Assembly (NCBI GenBank): GCA_035299505.1
Contig: DATGWL010000222.1
Location: 1-64,000, forward strand
DNA length: 64,000 nt
Reading direction: 5' to 3'
Source of the DNA: M3007 sp035299505
Lineage (GTDB): Bacteria; Bacteroidota; Bacteroidia; Chitinophagales; Saprospiraceae
Of this stretch, positions 53,357-62,320 are shown in pieces (the stretch's first letter is position 1; each line of letters starts with the position of its first letter). The notes under the pieces are model-generated. The model saw only the letters and a program-made list of their open reading frames with translations, was not told the origin of the DNA and ran no database searches. The position numbers were made by a program, and so were the translations under genes.

Positions 53357-53364
53357 CAAAAGTA
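53357..53364 (-). promoter_or_regulatory. -7 box (TACTTTTG on the minus strand) for the MocR gene
   Basis: CAAAAGTA on the plus strand complements TACTTTTG. It lies 39 bp before the MocR start and close to the operator-like sites. Confidence 0.5.
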
Positions 53365-53380
53365 ATTCATTTCATTGAGT

Positions 53381-53439
53381 GGACTACTGTATATTTAAAA
53401 ACCGGGCGATTTGAATAGTCCGGATAGTCTATACTTTTG
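53381..53439 (+). promoter_or_regulatory. Promoter of the divergent flavin-barrel gene with candidate MocR operators
   Basis: TTTG (53410-53413) and TACTTTTG (53432-53439) are 18 bp apart and form a consensus promoter. GGACTA (53381-53386) is complementary to TAGTCC (53416-53421), and TAGTCT (53425-53430) repeats nearby. Two of these three sites fall between the -33 and -7 boxes, so bound MocR could block transcription. The sites are inferred by symmetry only. Confidence 0.55.
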
Positions 53440-53480
53440 TGTCATAAAAAGAACCGCATAGCGGTGACATTTTACTAGCT

Positions 53481-54128
53481 ATGAAAACAAAACAACATCG
53501 AACGGAAGGAAGCCGGTATTATCCAAAACGTTATGATTTTGATCCGGCTATGCGCAATGCCATTCTGGATGAAGGGCTGGTTTGTCATGTGGCATTTCAG
53601 CGGGAGACACAGCCCATTATTATTCCCACCGGATATTGCAGGGTAGACAATACGCTTTACCTGCATGGTTCGGTGGGAAGCCATTTTTTCATGGAAATGG
53701 CTAAAGGAATTCCGGTTTGCGTAAGTGTAACCTTGCTGGATGGTCTGGTATTGGCCCGCTCAGTGTTTAATCACTCCATGAACTACCGTTCTGTAGTGGC
53801 ATTTGGCGTGACAAGACTGGTGGAAAGCGAAGAAGAGCGCTGGATGGCTGCCGAGCGCTTCACCGAACACGTTGTGCCGGGACGGTGGGCAGATGCACGT
53901 AAACCGAGTGCGAGCGACATGAAAAAAACCATGTTTATCGCCGTAGACATCCAGGATGCATCCGTCAAATTCAGGGCACATGGCGTGGGCGACGATCCGG
54001 AAGACATGCAACTGGAAGTTTGGGCTGGTGTCATTCCACTGCGTGTCAGCGCATTAACGCCTGAAGCAGATGAATCTGGCGTCCCTAACGTTCCTTTGCC
54101 TGCCTATCTAACTGATTATCAAAGATAA
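53481..54128 (+). CDS. Pyridoxamine 5'-phosphate oxidase-like (NimA-type) flavin protein
   Basis: This 215-residue FMN-binding split-barrel protein is of the kind grouped with NimA/nitroimidazole-resistance and PNPOx-like proteins. The segments LVCHVAFQRETQPIIIPTGY, LYLHGSVGSHFFMEMAKG, VCVSVTLLDGLVLAR and NYRSVVAFGVTRLVES cover the barrel and dimer interface. An unusual C-terminal region is Pro-rich. It is divergent from the MocR gene, shares its intergenic operators and precedes a GNAT gene by 1 bp. It may be a MocR target. The ligand and reaction are not evident. Confidence 0.88.
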   Translation: MKTKQHRTEGSRYYPKRYDFDPAMRNAILDEGLVCHVAFQRETQPIIIPTGYCRVDNTLYLHGSVGSHFFMEMAKGIPVCVSVTLLDGLVLARSVFNHSMNYRSVVAFGVTRLVESEEERWMAAERFTEHVVPGRWADARKPSASDMKKTMFIAVDIQDASVKFRAHGVGDDPEDMQLEVWAGVIPLRVSALTPEADESGVPNVPLPAYLTDYQR

Positions 54129-54129
54129 T

Positions 54130-54642
54130 ATGACTTTTTTGCCCAGCACCACCGAAGATCTGGACACGATCTTTCAGTTGTACGATATGGCCATCGCCCA
54201 TCAAAAAGCAGTATCCAATATGCACTGGCTGCCGTTTGACCGGGAGTTGGTGGCACAGGAAATTGCAGAGGGTCGTCAATGGAAAATTGAACTGGATGGC
54301 CAGGTAGCCTGCGTGTTTGTAGTAGCCTATCAGGATCCTGCTATTTGGGGAGAAAAAGACCGGGACCCATCCATTTACCTGCATAGGATTGTAACCCACT
54401 CCAATTTCAGAGGTCGCAACTTTGTGGGCGCCATCCTGGAATGGTCAAAAGAACATGGAAAAGCCATGGGGAAGACCTATGTAAGACTGGACACCTGGGC
54501 GGAAAACCTGAAACTCAAGGAAATCTACGAACGAAACGGGTTTCAATTACTGGGTGTGGTAACCCCCAGCGATTTGTCGGCTTTACCGAGTCATTATTCT
54601 GGTATCAGGTTGAGTATATTTCAGGCGGAGATTCACCGCTAA
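54130..54642 (+). CDS. GNAT family N-acetyltransferase
   Basis: This 170-residue acetyl-CoA-dependent acetyltransferase shows the acceptor and acetyl-CoA regions IYLHRIVTHSNFRGRNFVGA (motif A with the R-G-R-N-F loop). VRLDTWAENLKLKEIYERNG follows as motif B. It starts 1 bp after the flavin-barrel stop, so the two are co-translated. The substrate is unknown. The last residues I-H-R and the stop codon TAA fall inside the first unit of the downstream repeat array (GATTCACCGCTAAGTACGC). Confidence 0.88.
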   Translation: MTFLPSTTEDLDTIFQLYDMAIAHQKAVSNMHWLPFDRELVAQEIAEGRQWKIELDGQVACVFVVAYQDPAIWGEKDRDPSIYLHRIVTHSNFRGRNFVGAILEWSKEHGKAMGKTYVRLDTWAENLKLKEIYERNGFQLLGVVTPSDLSALPSHYSGIRLSIFQAEIHR

Positions 54643-54820
54643 GTACGCTAAGGGCGCAAAAGTGATTTACCGCAAAGTACGCTAAGGGCGCAAAAGTGAT
54701 TCACCGCGAAGTACGCTAAGTGCGCAAAAGTGATTCTCCGCTAAGTACGCTAAGTGCGCAAAATCTCCCTTCGCGCCCTTAGCGTACTTAGCGGTAAACC
54801 CCGTACTTCGCGGTGAATCA
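54630..54820. repeat. Repeat island G: 34-bp units containing the stop codons of both convergent genes
   Basis: Four imperfect copies of GATTCACCGCTAAGTACGCTAAGGGCGCAAAAGT begin at 54630. After about 54770 the same units appear in the opposite orientation (CTTAGCGTACTTAGCGG, then CGTACTTCGCGGTGAATCA to 54820). The TAA of the GNAT gene (54640-54642) and the TGA of the minus-strand gene (54820-54818) are both written in the repeat. The whole 175-bp gap between the genes is repeat. Confidence 0.95.
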
Positions 54821-55360
54821 ATTTCTGGGAAGATACCAGCCAAGCCAGGCGCCTACAAGGCCCCATTGCACCACTGCATCCACGAGGTGTTCCAGCGAGT
54901 TGGTTTCAAACCAGATGCTGTTGAGGTAAGGAATGGTGAGGTAGGCCATTATGCCCACCGCAACAGATGCCTTAACGGCTGTCATCAGATCCAGAGCAGG
55001 AATTTTGGTCAACAACCAAATGAGCAGAAAAGCTACCACCAGATCAATGGCAAAACCACGGAACATATTCATCCCCATGGCATTTTTCATGGCTTTGTGA
55101 TAGGTTACTGAAGCCCAGGGTTTACCTTCATGGGCGGCCATTTCGGCCTCTACCGCTTCTCTGCTCAGAGAAGGATTTACTCCGGGCAACATATAAGTGC
55201 CTTCTTCCGTGAGGTTTTGGCTCAGCGCCTCCAGGATTTTATCCTGATTGGGCGTGTAGCCATACTCGGATTTGTGGATAGGCACCAGTGCCCAGGAAAC
55301 AAATTGCCAGATAAACAGGATCAGGCCACCTACGATTGTTGCGACTAGTTGTTTTTTCAT
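54818..55360 (-). CDS. Four-helix membrane protein, unknown family
   Basis: This 180-residue protein has an N-terminal hydrophobic helix (about 6-26). A polar periplasmic-type segment follows (about 30-95). Three more hydrophobic helices lie at about 97-118, 124-145 and 158-176. The N-terminal helix could be a signal anchor. I do not recognise a family. Residues such as MKNAMGMNMFRGFAIDLVV and LNSIWFETNSLEHLVDAVVQ may be conserved in relatives. The stop codon TGA is part of the adjacent repeat unit. It is not obviously co-transcribed with the K+ channel gene, whose stop lies 104 bp upstream. Confidence 0.7.
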   Translation of the reverse strand: MKKQLVATIVGGLILFIWQFVSWALVPIHKSEYGYTPNQDKILEALSQNLTEEGTYMLPGVNPSLSREAVEAEMAAHEGKPWASVTYHKAMKNAMGMNMFRGFAIDLVVAFLLIWLLTKIPALDLMTAVKASVAVGIMAYLTIPYLNSIWFETNSLEHLVDAVVQWGLVGAWLGWYLPRN

Positions 55361-55464
55361 GTTCTTTTATTTTGATGTAATTGAACATGCGAATATAAAA
55401 GAATGCAATCAATTGCGTTATTAAATATCCACAACAACCTGACAAGCCCGGTAATGGTTTGTCT

Positions 55465-56550
55465 TCATGCTGTAACTGCCGCTGAAAACTGATGAATTTG
55501 CGCTAAATCGCCCAGAACAACAATGTGCATATCTGGCATCAGTACCGTGTGGCGCCCCGGATTCAATTCATATCGACCGTCGGCATAGCGCAATGCAATA
55601 ATGGGTAAAGTGGAATCTTCGAGCATGCCTCCTTCGGCAATACTGCGCAAATGGTAGTTGGGCTTCAGCCTGGAAACCGGAATTTCTTCAAACACTACCC
55701 TGCTGGTACCCATATTGGAAATCAGGTTGAAAAACTCCACCAGATCTGGTTTATTGATCAAGGTGGCCATATAAAAACCTCCAATTCGCTCCGGCATGAC
55801 CACATGATTGGCCCCGGCCCGCCGAAGTTTTGTTTCATCCTCTGCACTGTTCAAACGACTGATAATCTTCAAGGATGGATTAAGTTGCCGGGCCGACATC
55901 ACCACGAAAACATTGCTGGCATCCACCGGAAGGGTTACTACCAGCGAACTTGCACGTTCTATACCAGCTTCCTGGAGGACTTCATCTCTGGTGGCATCGC
56001 CGCGCAGGAAAAGATAAGAGGTATCGCGGCGCAGTTGCTCCAGTTTATCGGGGTCTGTTTCAATCACCACAAAAGGCAGATTTTCTTTGGCCAATTCTTT
56101 GCAAACCTCTGTGGCGTGGCGGCCAAACCCACAGATTATAGTATGCTTTTGTAGTTTTTTTATGCGCTCCATCATTTTAAAATCCAGGAAAAAAGCATGA
56201 ATGTCATCATCAGTTAAAATGCTGGTAATGGTTGAAATGGCGTAAGCAAAAAAACCGATGTTGAAGATAATCAGGAAAGAAGTAAAGATCCGGCCGCTAT
56301 GGCTCAGGGGAATAACCTCACCAAAGCCTACAGTAGAGAGGGTAACCAGGCTCATGTAATAGGCATCAAACCAGGTGGTATGCTCAATGATGCGGTAGCC
56401 AATGGCGCCTATAAGTACTGCCAGTATCAATACGCCAACGGCAGTACGCAAGCGGCGCACAGCATGTTGGAAATGCTCCAGGCGGTTTCGCTGGGTGAAA
56501 CGAACCTCCCGGGTTTCCAGCAAACGAAGCAAATGAATCAGGTAATTCAT
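55465..56550 (-). CDS. Potassium channel with RCK (TrkA-N/TrkA-C) domains
   Basis: This 361-residue channel has two membrane helices and a pore loop. The first helix (about 34-54) is followed by the pore loop, selectivity filter STVGFGE (about 72-78), and a second helix (about 87-113). The cytoplasmic RCK domain begins at about 136 with HTIICGFGRHATEVCKEL (GxGxxG-type nucleotide site), followed by a TrkA-C-like domain. Such channels gate on NAD(H) or Ca binding. It is preceded by 128 bp of gap and followed by the membrane protein gene on the same strand. All filter residues are intact. Confidence 0.94.
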   Translation of the reverse strand: MNYLIHLLRLLETREVRFTQRNRLEHFQHAVRRLRTAVGVLILAVLIGAIGYRIIEHTTWFDAYYMSLVTLSTVGFGEVIPLSHSGRIFTSFLIIFNIGFFAYAISTITSILTDDDIHAFFLDFKMMERIKKLQKHTIICGFGRHATEVCKELAKENLPFVVIETDPDKLEQLRRDTSYLFLRGDATRDEVLQEAGIERASSLVVTLPVDASNVFVVMSARQLNPSLKIISRLNSAEDETKLRRAGANHVVMPERIGGFYMATLINKPDLVEFFNLISNMGTSRVVFEEIPVSRLKPNYHLRSIAEGGMLEDSTLPIIALRYADGRYELNPGRHTVLMPDMHIVVLGDLAQIHQFSAAVTA

Positions 56551-56678
56551 CCGTCTAAGGTATCACAAAAGCCGGCACAATGCTAAAGAATCCAGATCAG
56601 CGCCGGAATTGATTTTGCTATTAGTCTCCCTGCAAAAATGGTTTGGGGACGCAAACCTCCTCCTCTTTCGCAGGAAGT

Positions 56679-58364
56679 CTATTGCTTGGTTGTATCCCTG
56701 GCGGCAGCTTTGCGCTGAGATTGCATCGACTCAAGTTTATGCAGTGTTTCCCGCTTCAGCGATGGTTTTTTGCTCAAAATCTGCTCCAGTTTATCGCGTT
56801 TGGTAGGCTCAGGAAATTTCTGAATAAACTGCTCCGACTGGATTTGCGTGGGGTTTTCTTCCATCTTTTTCAAATAGGCTTCCTCCAGCTTCGGCTGTAC
56901 CTTACTGAATACTTCCGGGCGAGTACGGGCAGCCGTTTCAACCTCATCCAGTCGTCTGGTATCCGGGAAATCACGCAGATAAGCATCTATTTTTGATTCG
57001 GTGGGTTGTTTGCGCACCGAACTTACATATGCTTCCTCCAGGGCTTCCTGCAGCTCTTGGCGCTTATCAGTGCGGCTTTCTGCGGCTGCTTTTAGCTCGC
57101 TGAGTCGCTCGGATTCTGGGAAATTGTCCACAAATTGCCGGATTTTGGTCTGATCCGGGTTTTCGCGGATATTTTCTATAGACCTGGTTTCCAGCGAGGC
57201 TATTTTTCTGCTTACCTGAGCCCGATACACACCCCGTTCTTTGTATCGCTCCTGATACGCGCGCAGGTCGGCCAGGTTTTCACTCCGTTCTGCCCGCAAA
57301 TAATAGGCTTGTTCTGCAAAACTGCTTTGAGGGTGTTTTTCAATGAATGCAGCGTAAGCCTCAGGCGTATCCTGAATATAATGGGCATTCACCCAGGCCG
57401 GAATATCGGGGGCAAAAGCCCAGGTAGCAGCTGGCACCAGCACCAAAAAGCCCAAAAACAAAGCCAGGGCACGAAGGCTCCGATTACCCCTTTGGGCTGA
57501 GACTGGAGCGGCCGGCGAGGGCATTACCGCAGGTGAAGGCGCCGGGGGGGGCATACTTTTGGCGCTTTCAAACAAGGCTCCCGGTCCATCGGCATACCCA
57601 TTCAAACCAAAGGTTTGTCCGCTGGGTTTGAAATTCCCGTCAGACGCTTCCGTGAGCTGTCGCTCCGCAACTTCCGCCAGGATGGTTACATTTTCCATCA
57701 GGGTTACTTCCCTGGGTATAGGTTCCTGGAAACCAGGCACTATCTCCATGATCGATACTTTCACCAGCAATTGGTGTACACCTTCCCGTAGTGGCGTGAC
57801 CTGAAAATTCCATTCGGTATACCCCGTTTCTTTAATTAACTGAGTACGGGCATTCAAAGCTGAAATCTGAAATGCTCCACCTTCCGGGTCAAGCAATTCG
57901 GCACTCATTACATCCGATATTTCTACCCTGGATTTCACCTCTACATGCTCATCCAACAGGATATTGTCCAAGATCGCGTCTTCATCCACGGCCACACGTA
58001 CCACACAGCGGGTGGGCTTTTGAATCTGCATTACGCCCGGTACCCGGTACAATACGCTGCCGGTTTTGGCTGACGCCGTTTTGCTTGCGGGAGCAGGTGG
58101 CGCAAAATCCTCCTCCTGCAAGCCTGCCAACAGATCAAAACAATCCGCCGATACCTGATCCACTTTTCTCTGGTATTCCTCAAAGGAAATAGTGTTCCGG
58201 AAGCGTTCTTTGTTGGCCGCGTTCAAACGGGCTACAAGGGCAGAAACAATCCGGTATGTTTCGGAATTATCCGGAAGCGCTGCCAGAAATGCCTGTAGCG
58301 CTTCGGGGAGTTTCCCTTCACGGATTTGAGCCTCCAGATTATGGCGTAATTCGGCGATTTGCAT
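56679..58364 (-). CDS. EAD11-like single-pass membrane protein with a beta domain and novel repeats
   Basis: This 561-residue protein has several visible parts. Residues 1-85 (LRHNLEAQIREGKLPEALQA, ALVARLNAANKERFRNTISF) resemble the effector-associated domain 11 type of small helical adaptor. Residues 102-232 form a beta-rich domain (MSAELLDPEGGAFQI, YTEWNFQVTPLREGVHQLL). A Pro-rich linker and one membrane helix (about 297-317) follow. The C-terminal part (about 331-535) holds four imperfect repeats around a [FH]P[EDQ][ST/P] core: AAFIEKHPQS, QFVDNFPESERL, AYLRDFPDTRRL and QFIQKFPEPTKR. EAD11 occurs in conflict and signalling systems of Bacteroidota. The gene starts 8 bp after the T9SS protein gene, so they share an operon. 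Function is unknown. Confidence 0.65.
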   Translation of the reverse strand: MQIAELRHNLEAQIREGKLPEALQAFLAALPDNSETYRIVSALVARLNAANKERFRNTISFEEYQRKVDQVSADCFDLLAGLQEEDFAPPAPASKTASAKTGSVLYRVPGVMQIQKPTRCVVRVAVDEDAILDNILLDEHVEVKSRVEISDVMSAELLDPEGGAFQISALNARTQLIKETGYTEWNFQVTPLREGVHQLLVKVSIMEIVPGFQEPIPREVTLMENVTILAEVAERQLTEASDGNFKPSGQTFGLNGYADGPGALFESAKSMPPPAPSPAVMPSPAAPVSAQRGNRSLRALALFLGFLVLVPAATWAFAPDIPAWVNAHYIQDTPEAYAAFIEKHPQSSFAEQAYYLRAERSENLADLRAYQERYKERGVYRAQVSRKIASLETRSIENIRENPDQTKIRQFVDNFPESERLSELKAAAESRTDKRQELQEALEEAYVSSVRKQPTESKIDAYLRDFPDTRRLDEVETAARTRPEVFSKVQPKLEEAYLKKMEENPTQIQSEQFIQKFPEPTKRDKLEQILSKKPSLKRETLHKLESMQSQRKAAARDTTKQ

Positions 58365-58372
58365 GATCGGGT

Positions 58373-60268
58373 TTATTGCTTGATGACCTGGAATGTTTTG
58401 AGGGCATTCCCGGATCGAAGACTAAGCGTATAGATGCCCGAAGGCAAATCTGTCAAATCTGCCTGGTACACACCGGTAATCTGTTCATGCAGGAGCAATT
58501 GCCCCATGGTGTTGTGCAGGCATATATCTGCAGGGTTGGATGCATCGCAGGCCGTGAGCACAGTAATTTTCCCGGTAGTCGGATTAGGGAAAATACTGGC
58601 CTGATCCAGCACTCCAGGCTCTTCAGCCGACGAAGACATAACGATGACCTGTTGCGTCAGGGTGTCGGCAAAAGCGGGGCCGCAGCTGGTTTTAGCAATG
58701 AGGGTTACGTTGTAAACCCCGCCGGCGGCATAGGTATGTGTTGGATTGATGGACGCGCTGGTACCGCCGTCGCCAAAATTCCATTGGTATTGGGTAGCAT
58801 CCGTGGAAAGGTTGTTGAATTCCACAGTGAGGTTGTTGGCGGTAAAATCAAAAAAGGCGCCAGCCCTGTTCAAGGCAAATGTGTCTGAAATACCTGTACA
58901 GCCTTTGGCATCCAGCACCTGAATGGCATAAAGTCCTGGTTGTGTAGGGAAATAAACGCCCTGATTGGCGCCTTGAATGGGTTGACCTTCGTAATACCAT
59001 TGGAACGCCACTGCCGTAACATTCAAGGTGGCAGCCAGCGCACAGTTTTGATAAACAATACCTACTTCAACTCCCGGAGTGGCAATAATAATGTCAGATT
59101 GCGTAAAATCTACCTGATTATCGGGGATAGCTCCCATATAGGCAAAACGCCCGGGATCCAGCTCCAGCACATCGCGCAACACCACCGGATTGGTGGGATC
59201 TACAGATGCGGCGGCAACAAAGATGGTATTGGCAAATTCATAAGCCTGTGCAAAGGCCAGGGTTGGCAATCCGGGAAACAGCTCCGCGCCTTGTCCAACA
59301 ACAGTAAACAAGCCGGGATTGTCCTGGTGTGAAAGAATGGAAAAATACTGCTGATTCCCCGGAGCCGAAGCAAAGGCAGTATCCAGCAGCGCTCCGTCAG
59401 GGCTAACGAGCGCAAAAAAGCCATCTTGTGCGCGTTGTGCATCGCCGCCATACAAGGTGCCAGCCAGCATATAATTACCGGAAGCATTACTCTGTTGCAC
59501 CCCGGCAATGGTGGCTACACCGTTGTTGGAGTCAAGTTCCTGCGGAATTTCCACCTGCCATTGTTTTGCGCCCGACTCGTCTATTTTTATCAGCCACAAT
59601 ACATTGTCGGCTTTTTCATTGGGATCAAAGGGATTGCCGAATATGCTGTGGCCCGACAAAACAAACTGACCATCAGAAGCTTTGATGATTCGGCCTGTTA
59701 CATCCAGTCCTATATTGAAGATAGCAGGAGCGGCCACCGGTTGAAGCGTATTGGCATCTACTTTTTGTACAAAAATATCAGAAAAATCCAGTCCAGGCAA
59801 TTCCACCTCGCCCAATACCATCAGGGCCCCTGAGTTGCTCAGCGCCAGAGAATGGCTTTGAGCTGCTTTATTTTGGATGAGGAAATGTCCGGATGTAATT
59901 TCCGTTAAACCCGATGTGGCTTTGAGCAAAAAAACCCTATTCAGTGTATCTGTTGCTGTAGCAATAATGGCGCGGCCAGCCGCTACCAGATTGCCATCAG
60001 GCAGCTCCACCACATCGAAAAATTCTGCACTGCCGGGCACAACCTGTTTTTCCAGTGTAGCCAGCAGATTACCCAGGCAGTCTGTTTTATGCATGACAGC
60101 GTTATTGCCTATGAAGCCAACGGTGATGAAGGAACCATCCGAAAGGGCTATCATACGGCTACCCTGGTTATCGATCAACGGCGTACCGATTTGAACAAAT
60201 CCCTGGGCGAATAAGGAATGCTGGAATACAAAAGTGAGGAGCAGGAGAAGGTAAGTGTTGCGTTTCAT
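58373..60268 (-). CDS. T9SS type A secreted protein with PKD domain
   Basis: This 631-residue protein has a signal peptide (about 1-21). A beta-rich propeller-like region follows (about 25-400), with motifs reminiscent of delta-60/Kelch-type repeats (GRIIKASDGQFVLSGH, LPDGNLVAAGRAI). Next are an Ig-like region (TAVAFQWYYEGQP) and a PKD domain (about 470-545; YQWNFGDGGTSASINPTHTY). The T9SS sorting domain covers about 555-631 (SIFPNPTTGKITVL, LTDLPSGIYTLSLR, KTFQVIKQ). It is exported to the cell surface or medium. It is the first gene of a two-gene unit with the EAD11-like protein 8 bp downstream, an uncommon pairing of a surface protein with a signalling adaptor. Confidence 0.85.
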   Translation of the reverse strand: MKRNTYLLLLLTFVFQHSLFAQGFVQIGTPLIDNQGSRMIALSDGSFITVGFIGNNAVMHKTDCLGNLLATLEKQVVPGSAEFFDVVELPDGNLVAAGRAIIATATDTLNRVFLLKATSGLTEITSGHFLIQNKAAQSHSLALSNSGALMVLGEVELPGLDFSDIFVQKVDANTLQPVAAPAIFNIGLDVTGRIIKASDGQFVLSGHSIFGNPFDPNEKADNVLWLIKIDESGAKQWQVEIPQELDSNNGVATIAGVQQSNASGNYMLAGTLYGGDAQRAQDGFFALVSPDGALLDTAFASAPGNQQYFSILSHQDNPGLFTVVGQGAELFPGLPTLAFAQAYEFANTIFVAAASVDPTNPVVLRDVLELDPGRFAYMGAIPDNQVDFTQSDIIIATPGVEVGIVYQNCALAATLNVTAVAFQWYYEGQPIQGANQGVYFPTQPGLYAIQVLDAKGCTGISDTFALNRAGAFFDFTANNLTVEFNNLSTDATQYQWNFGDGGTSASINPTHTYAAGGVYNVTLIAKTSCGPAFADTLTQQVIVMSSSAEEPGVLDQASIFPNPTTGKITVLTACDASNPADICLHNTMGQLLLHEQITGVYQADLTDLPSGIYTLSLRSGNALKTFQVIKQ

Positions 60269-60387
60269 GTTTTATAAGCTGATTTGGATTGTAGACTGCC
60301 TGCCAAAGTGGTTTGGAGGCAGGGAGGTTAATACCCGAATGCCGGGTATCTCCAAAGAAGTCGATCCACGCACGAATTTGTTACCGC

Positions 60388-62043
60388 TTACAAACCTTTT
60401 CGCAATCTGGCTACCGGAATATTGAGTTGCTCACGATACTTGGCAACAGTTCGACGGGCAATATTGTATCCTTTTTTAAGCAGAATAGACTTGAGTTTTT
60501 CATCAGAAAGCGGTCTGCGCTTGTGTTCTTCTCCAATGACTTCGGCCAGAATTTTCTTTACCTCCAGGGTTGATACTTCTTCACCATCCTGTGTACTCAA
60601 GCTTTCGGAGAAAAACTCTTTGAGGCGTTTGGTGCCAAATTCTGTTTGAACATATTTGGAATTGGCCACCCGGCTCACCGTAGAGATATCCAGCAGGGTC
60701 ACATCGGCAATATCTTTCAGAATCATGGGTTTGATCTTTTTCTGATCGCCGGTGAGGAAATACTCTTCCTGATGTTTGAGGATAGCGCCCATGGTAAGCA
60801 TCATGGTTTGCTGGCGCTGCTTGATGGCATCAATGAACCACTTGGCAGAATCAATTTTCTGCTTGATGAATAATACGGCTTCCTTTTCTTTCTTATTGGC
60901 CCTTTTGCCATTCCGGCCTTCATGAAAAGCCTTTAGCATATCCCTATACTGGTCGTTGATGCGCAAATCAGGGGCATTTCGGGCATTGAGGGTTAGTTCC
61001 AGTTCGCCATCTCTGTTTTGCACAATGAAATCAGGCACTACATAATTGAGCGCCCGGTCACTTTTGCTGGCAAAACCACTGGCTGGTTTTGGATTGAGTT
61101 TCAGGATTTCGTTGATGGCATCACGCAGATCTTCTTCATCTATACCCAGCTGGCGACAAAGCTTGGGATAGTGTTTCTTAGTAAACTCGTCAAAATACTG
61201 GTCAATAATGCGCAGCGCTATTTGCACCACGGTTTTTTCCTGCAGGGAGAGTGAGTCATCATCCTGCCGGAGCCTGTGTTGCAATTGCAACAGCAAACAC
61301 TCCCTCAGGTCGCGCGCGCCTACGCCAGGCGGGTCGAAGCGCTGAATTCTTTGCAGGATTTGGCGTATTTCTTTTTCGTGGGTACTGATGTTCTGGCTGA
61401 ACAACAGATCATCCACCATAGCCGATGGTTCCCGGCGCAGGTAGCCGTCATCGTCGATGGAACCAATAATTTGCAGGGCAATGGCTTGCTCCCGATCGTC
61501 TTCCAGTTTGAGCAGGCCCAGCTGTTGCTCCAGATACTCGTGGAAGGTATTTTCAAACGCCAGTGGCGCTTGTTTATCGTCCTGATCATCCCCACGTCCC
61601 TCTTCACGGGTTTTGTAGGTAGATGGGTCGTCTTCAATAAAATCAATCAGGTAATCATCCAGATCCGGGCCATCGTCTTCGCGCAGGCTGACGCTTTCTT
61701 CTTCGTCGGCGTAATCATCAGCGGCATCCCGGTCAATATCTTCTATGATTTCACCACCATCGCTTCCGCCATCGTCTTCTGTTTGGCCACTCTCTGCTTT
61801 TTGTTCCCGCTCGTAGTAACTCAGATCGGCATCAGACAGGTCCATATCGCTGAGTCCTTCGGTGAGATCAGCTGTTTCATCCCCTTCTTCCAGTGCTGGA
61901 TTGGCTTCAAGTTCCTCCTGAATACGTTGTTCGAGCGTAGCCGTGGGAATTTGCAGCAGTTTCATGAGTTGAATCTGCTGTGGGGAGAGTTTTTGTTGAA
62001 GTTTCTGCGAAAGCGATTGCTTCGGGCCGAAAGAAGATGCCAT
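60388..62043 (-). CDS. rpoN: RNA polymerase sigma-54 factor
   Basis: It directs RNA polymerase to -24/-12 promoters and requires an enhancer-binding ATPase. The ATG at 62043 gives 551 residues starting MASSFGPKQSLSQKLQQKLS. The in-frame upstream part to 62106 is not conserved. Region I is Gln-rich and contacts activators (QQIQLMKLLQIPTATLEQRI). An acidic region follows (about 50-160). The core-binding region comes next. The helix-turn-helix (about 440-460, DIADVTLLDISTVSRVANSK) and the RpoN box ARRTVAKYREQLNIP near the C-terminus are intact. No activator gene lies in the window. It is probably monocistronic. Confidence 0.96.
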   Translation of the reverse strand: MASSFGPKQSLSQKLQQKLSPQQIQLMKLLQIPTATLEQRIQEELEANPALEEGDETADLTEGLSDMDLSDADLSYYEREQKAESGQTEDDGGSDGGEIIEDIDRDAADDYADEEESVSLREDDGPDLDDYLIDFIEDDPSTYKTREEGRGDDQDDKQAPLAFENTFHEYLEQQLGLLKLEDDREQAIALQIIGSIDDDGYLRREPSAMVDDLLFSQNISTHEKEIRQILQRIQRFDPPGVGARDLRECLLLQLQHRLRQDDDSLSLQEKTVVQIALRIIDQYFDEFTKKHYPKLCRQLGIDEEDLRDAINEILKLNPKPASGFASKSDRALNYVVPDFIVQNRDGELELTLNARNAPDLRINDQYRDMLKAFHEGRNGKRANKKEKEAVLFIKQKIDSAKWFIDAIKQRQQTMMLTMGAILKHQEEYFLTGDQKKIKPMILKDIADVTLLDISTVSRVANSKYVQTEFGTKRLKEFFSESLSTQDGEEVSTLEVKKILAEVIGEEHKRRPLSDEKLKSILLKKGYNIARRTVAKYREQLNIPVARLRKGL

Positions 62044-62320
62044 GGAAAGGGTTGGGATGTTTTCGATTAGTTGTCTTGGAGCTCTCCACAACACCGGGCT
62101 GTGCAAACGGCCTTCACAAAAAAAAGGCCAAATTTGCGCGAGGAGCGGGTAGCGCGGTCAGACATCGGTTGGTTTGACAAAAAAATTGATTATAAAATTC
62201 AGATAATCAATGCTTTATATGAATAAAAAGCGCCTGGCTAATCCAAAAATAAAGCAAAAATTATTGGCAAGGATACGGCAATTCCCGGATTTTCAAAAGC
62301 AGTTTAACATTCTTTCCTTG

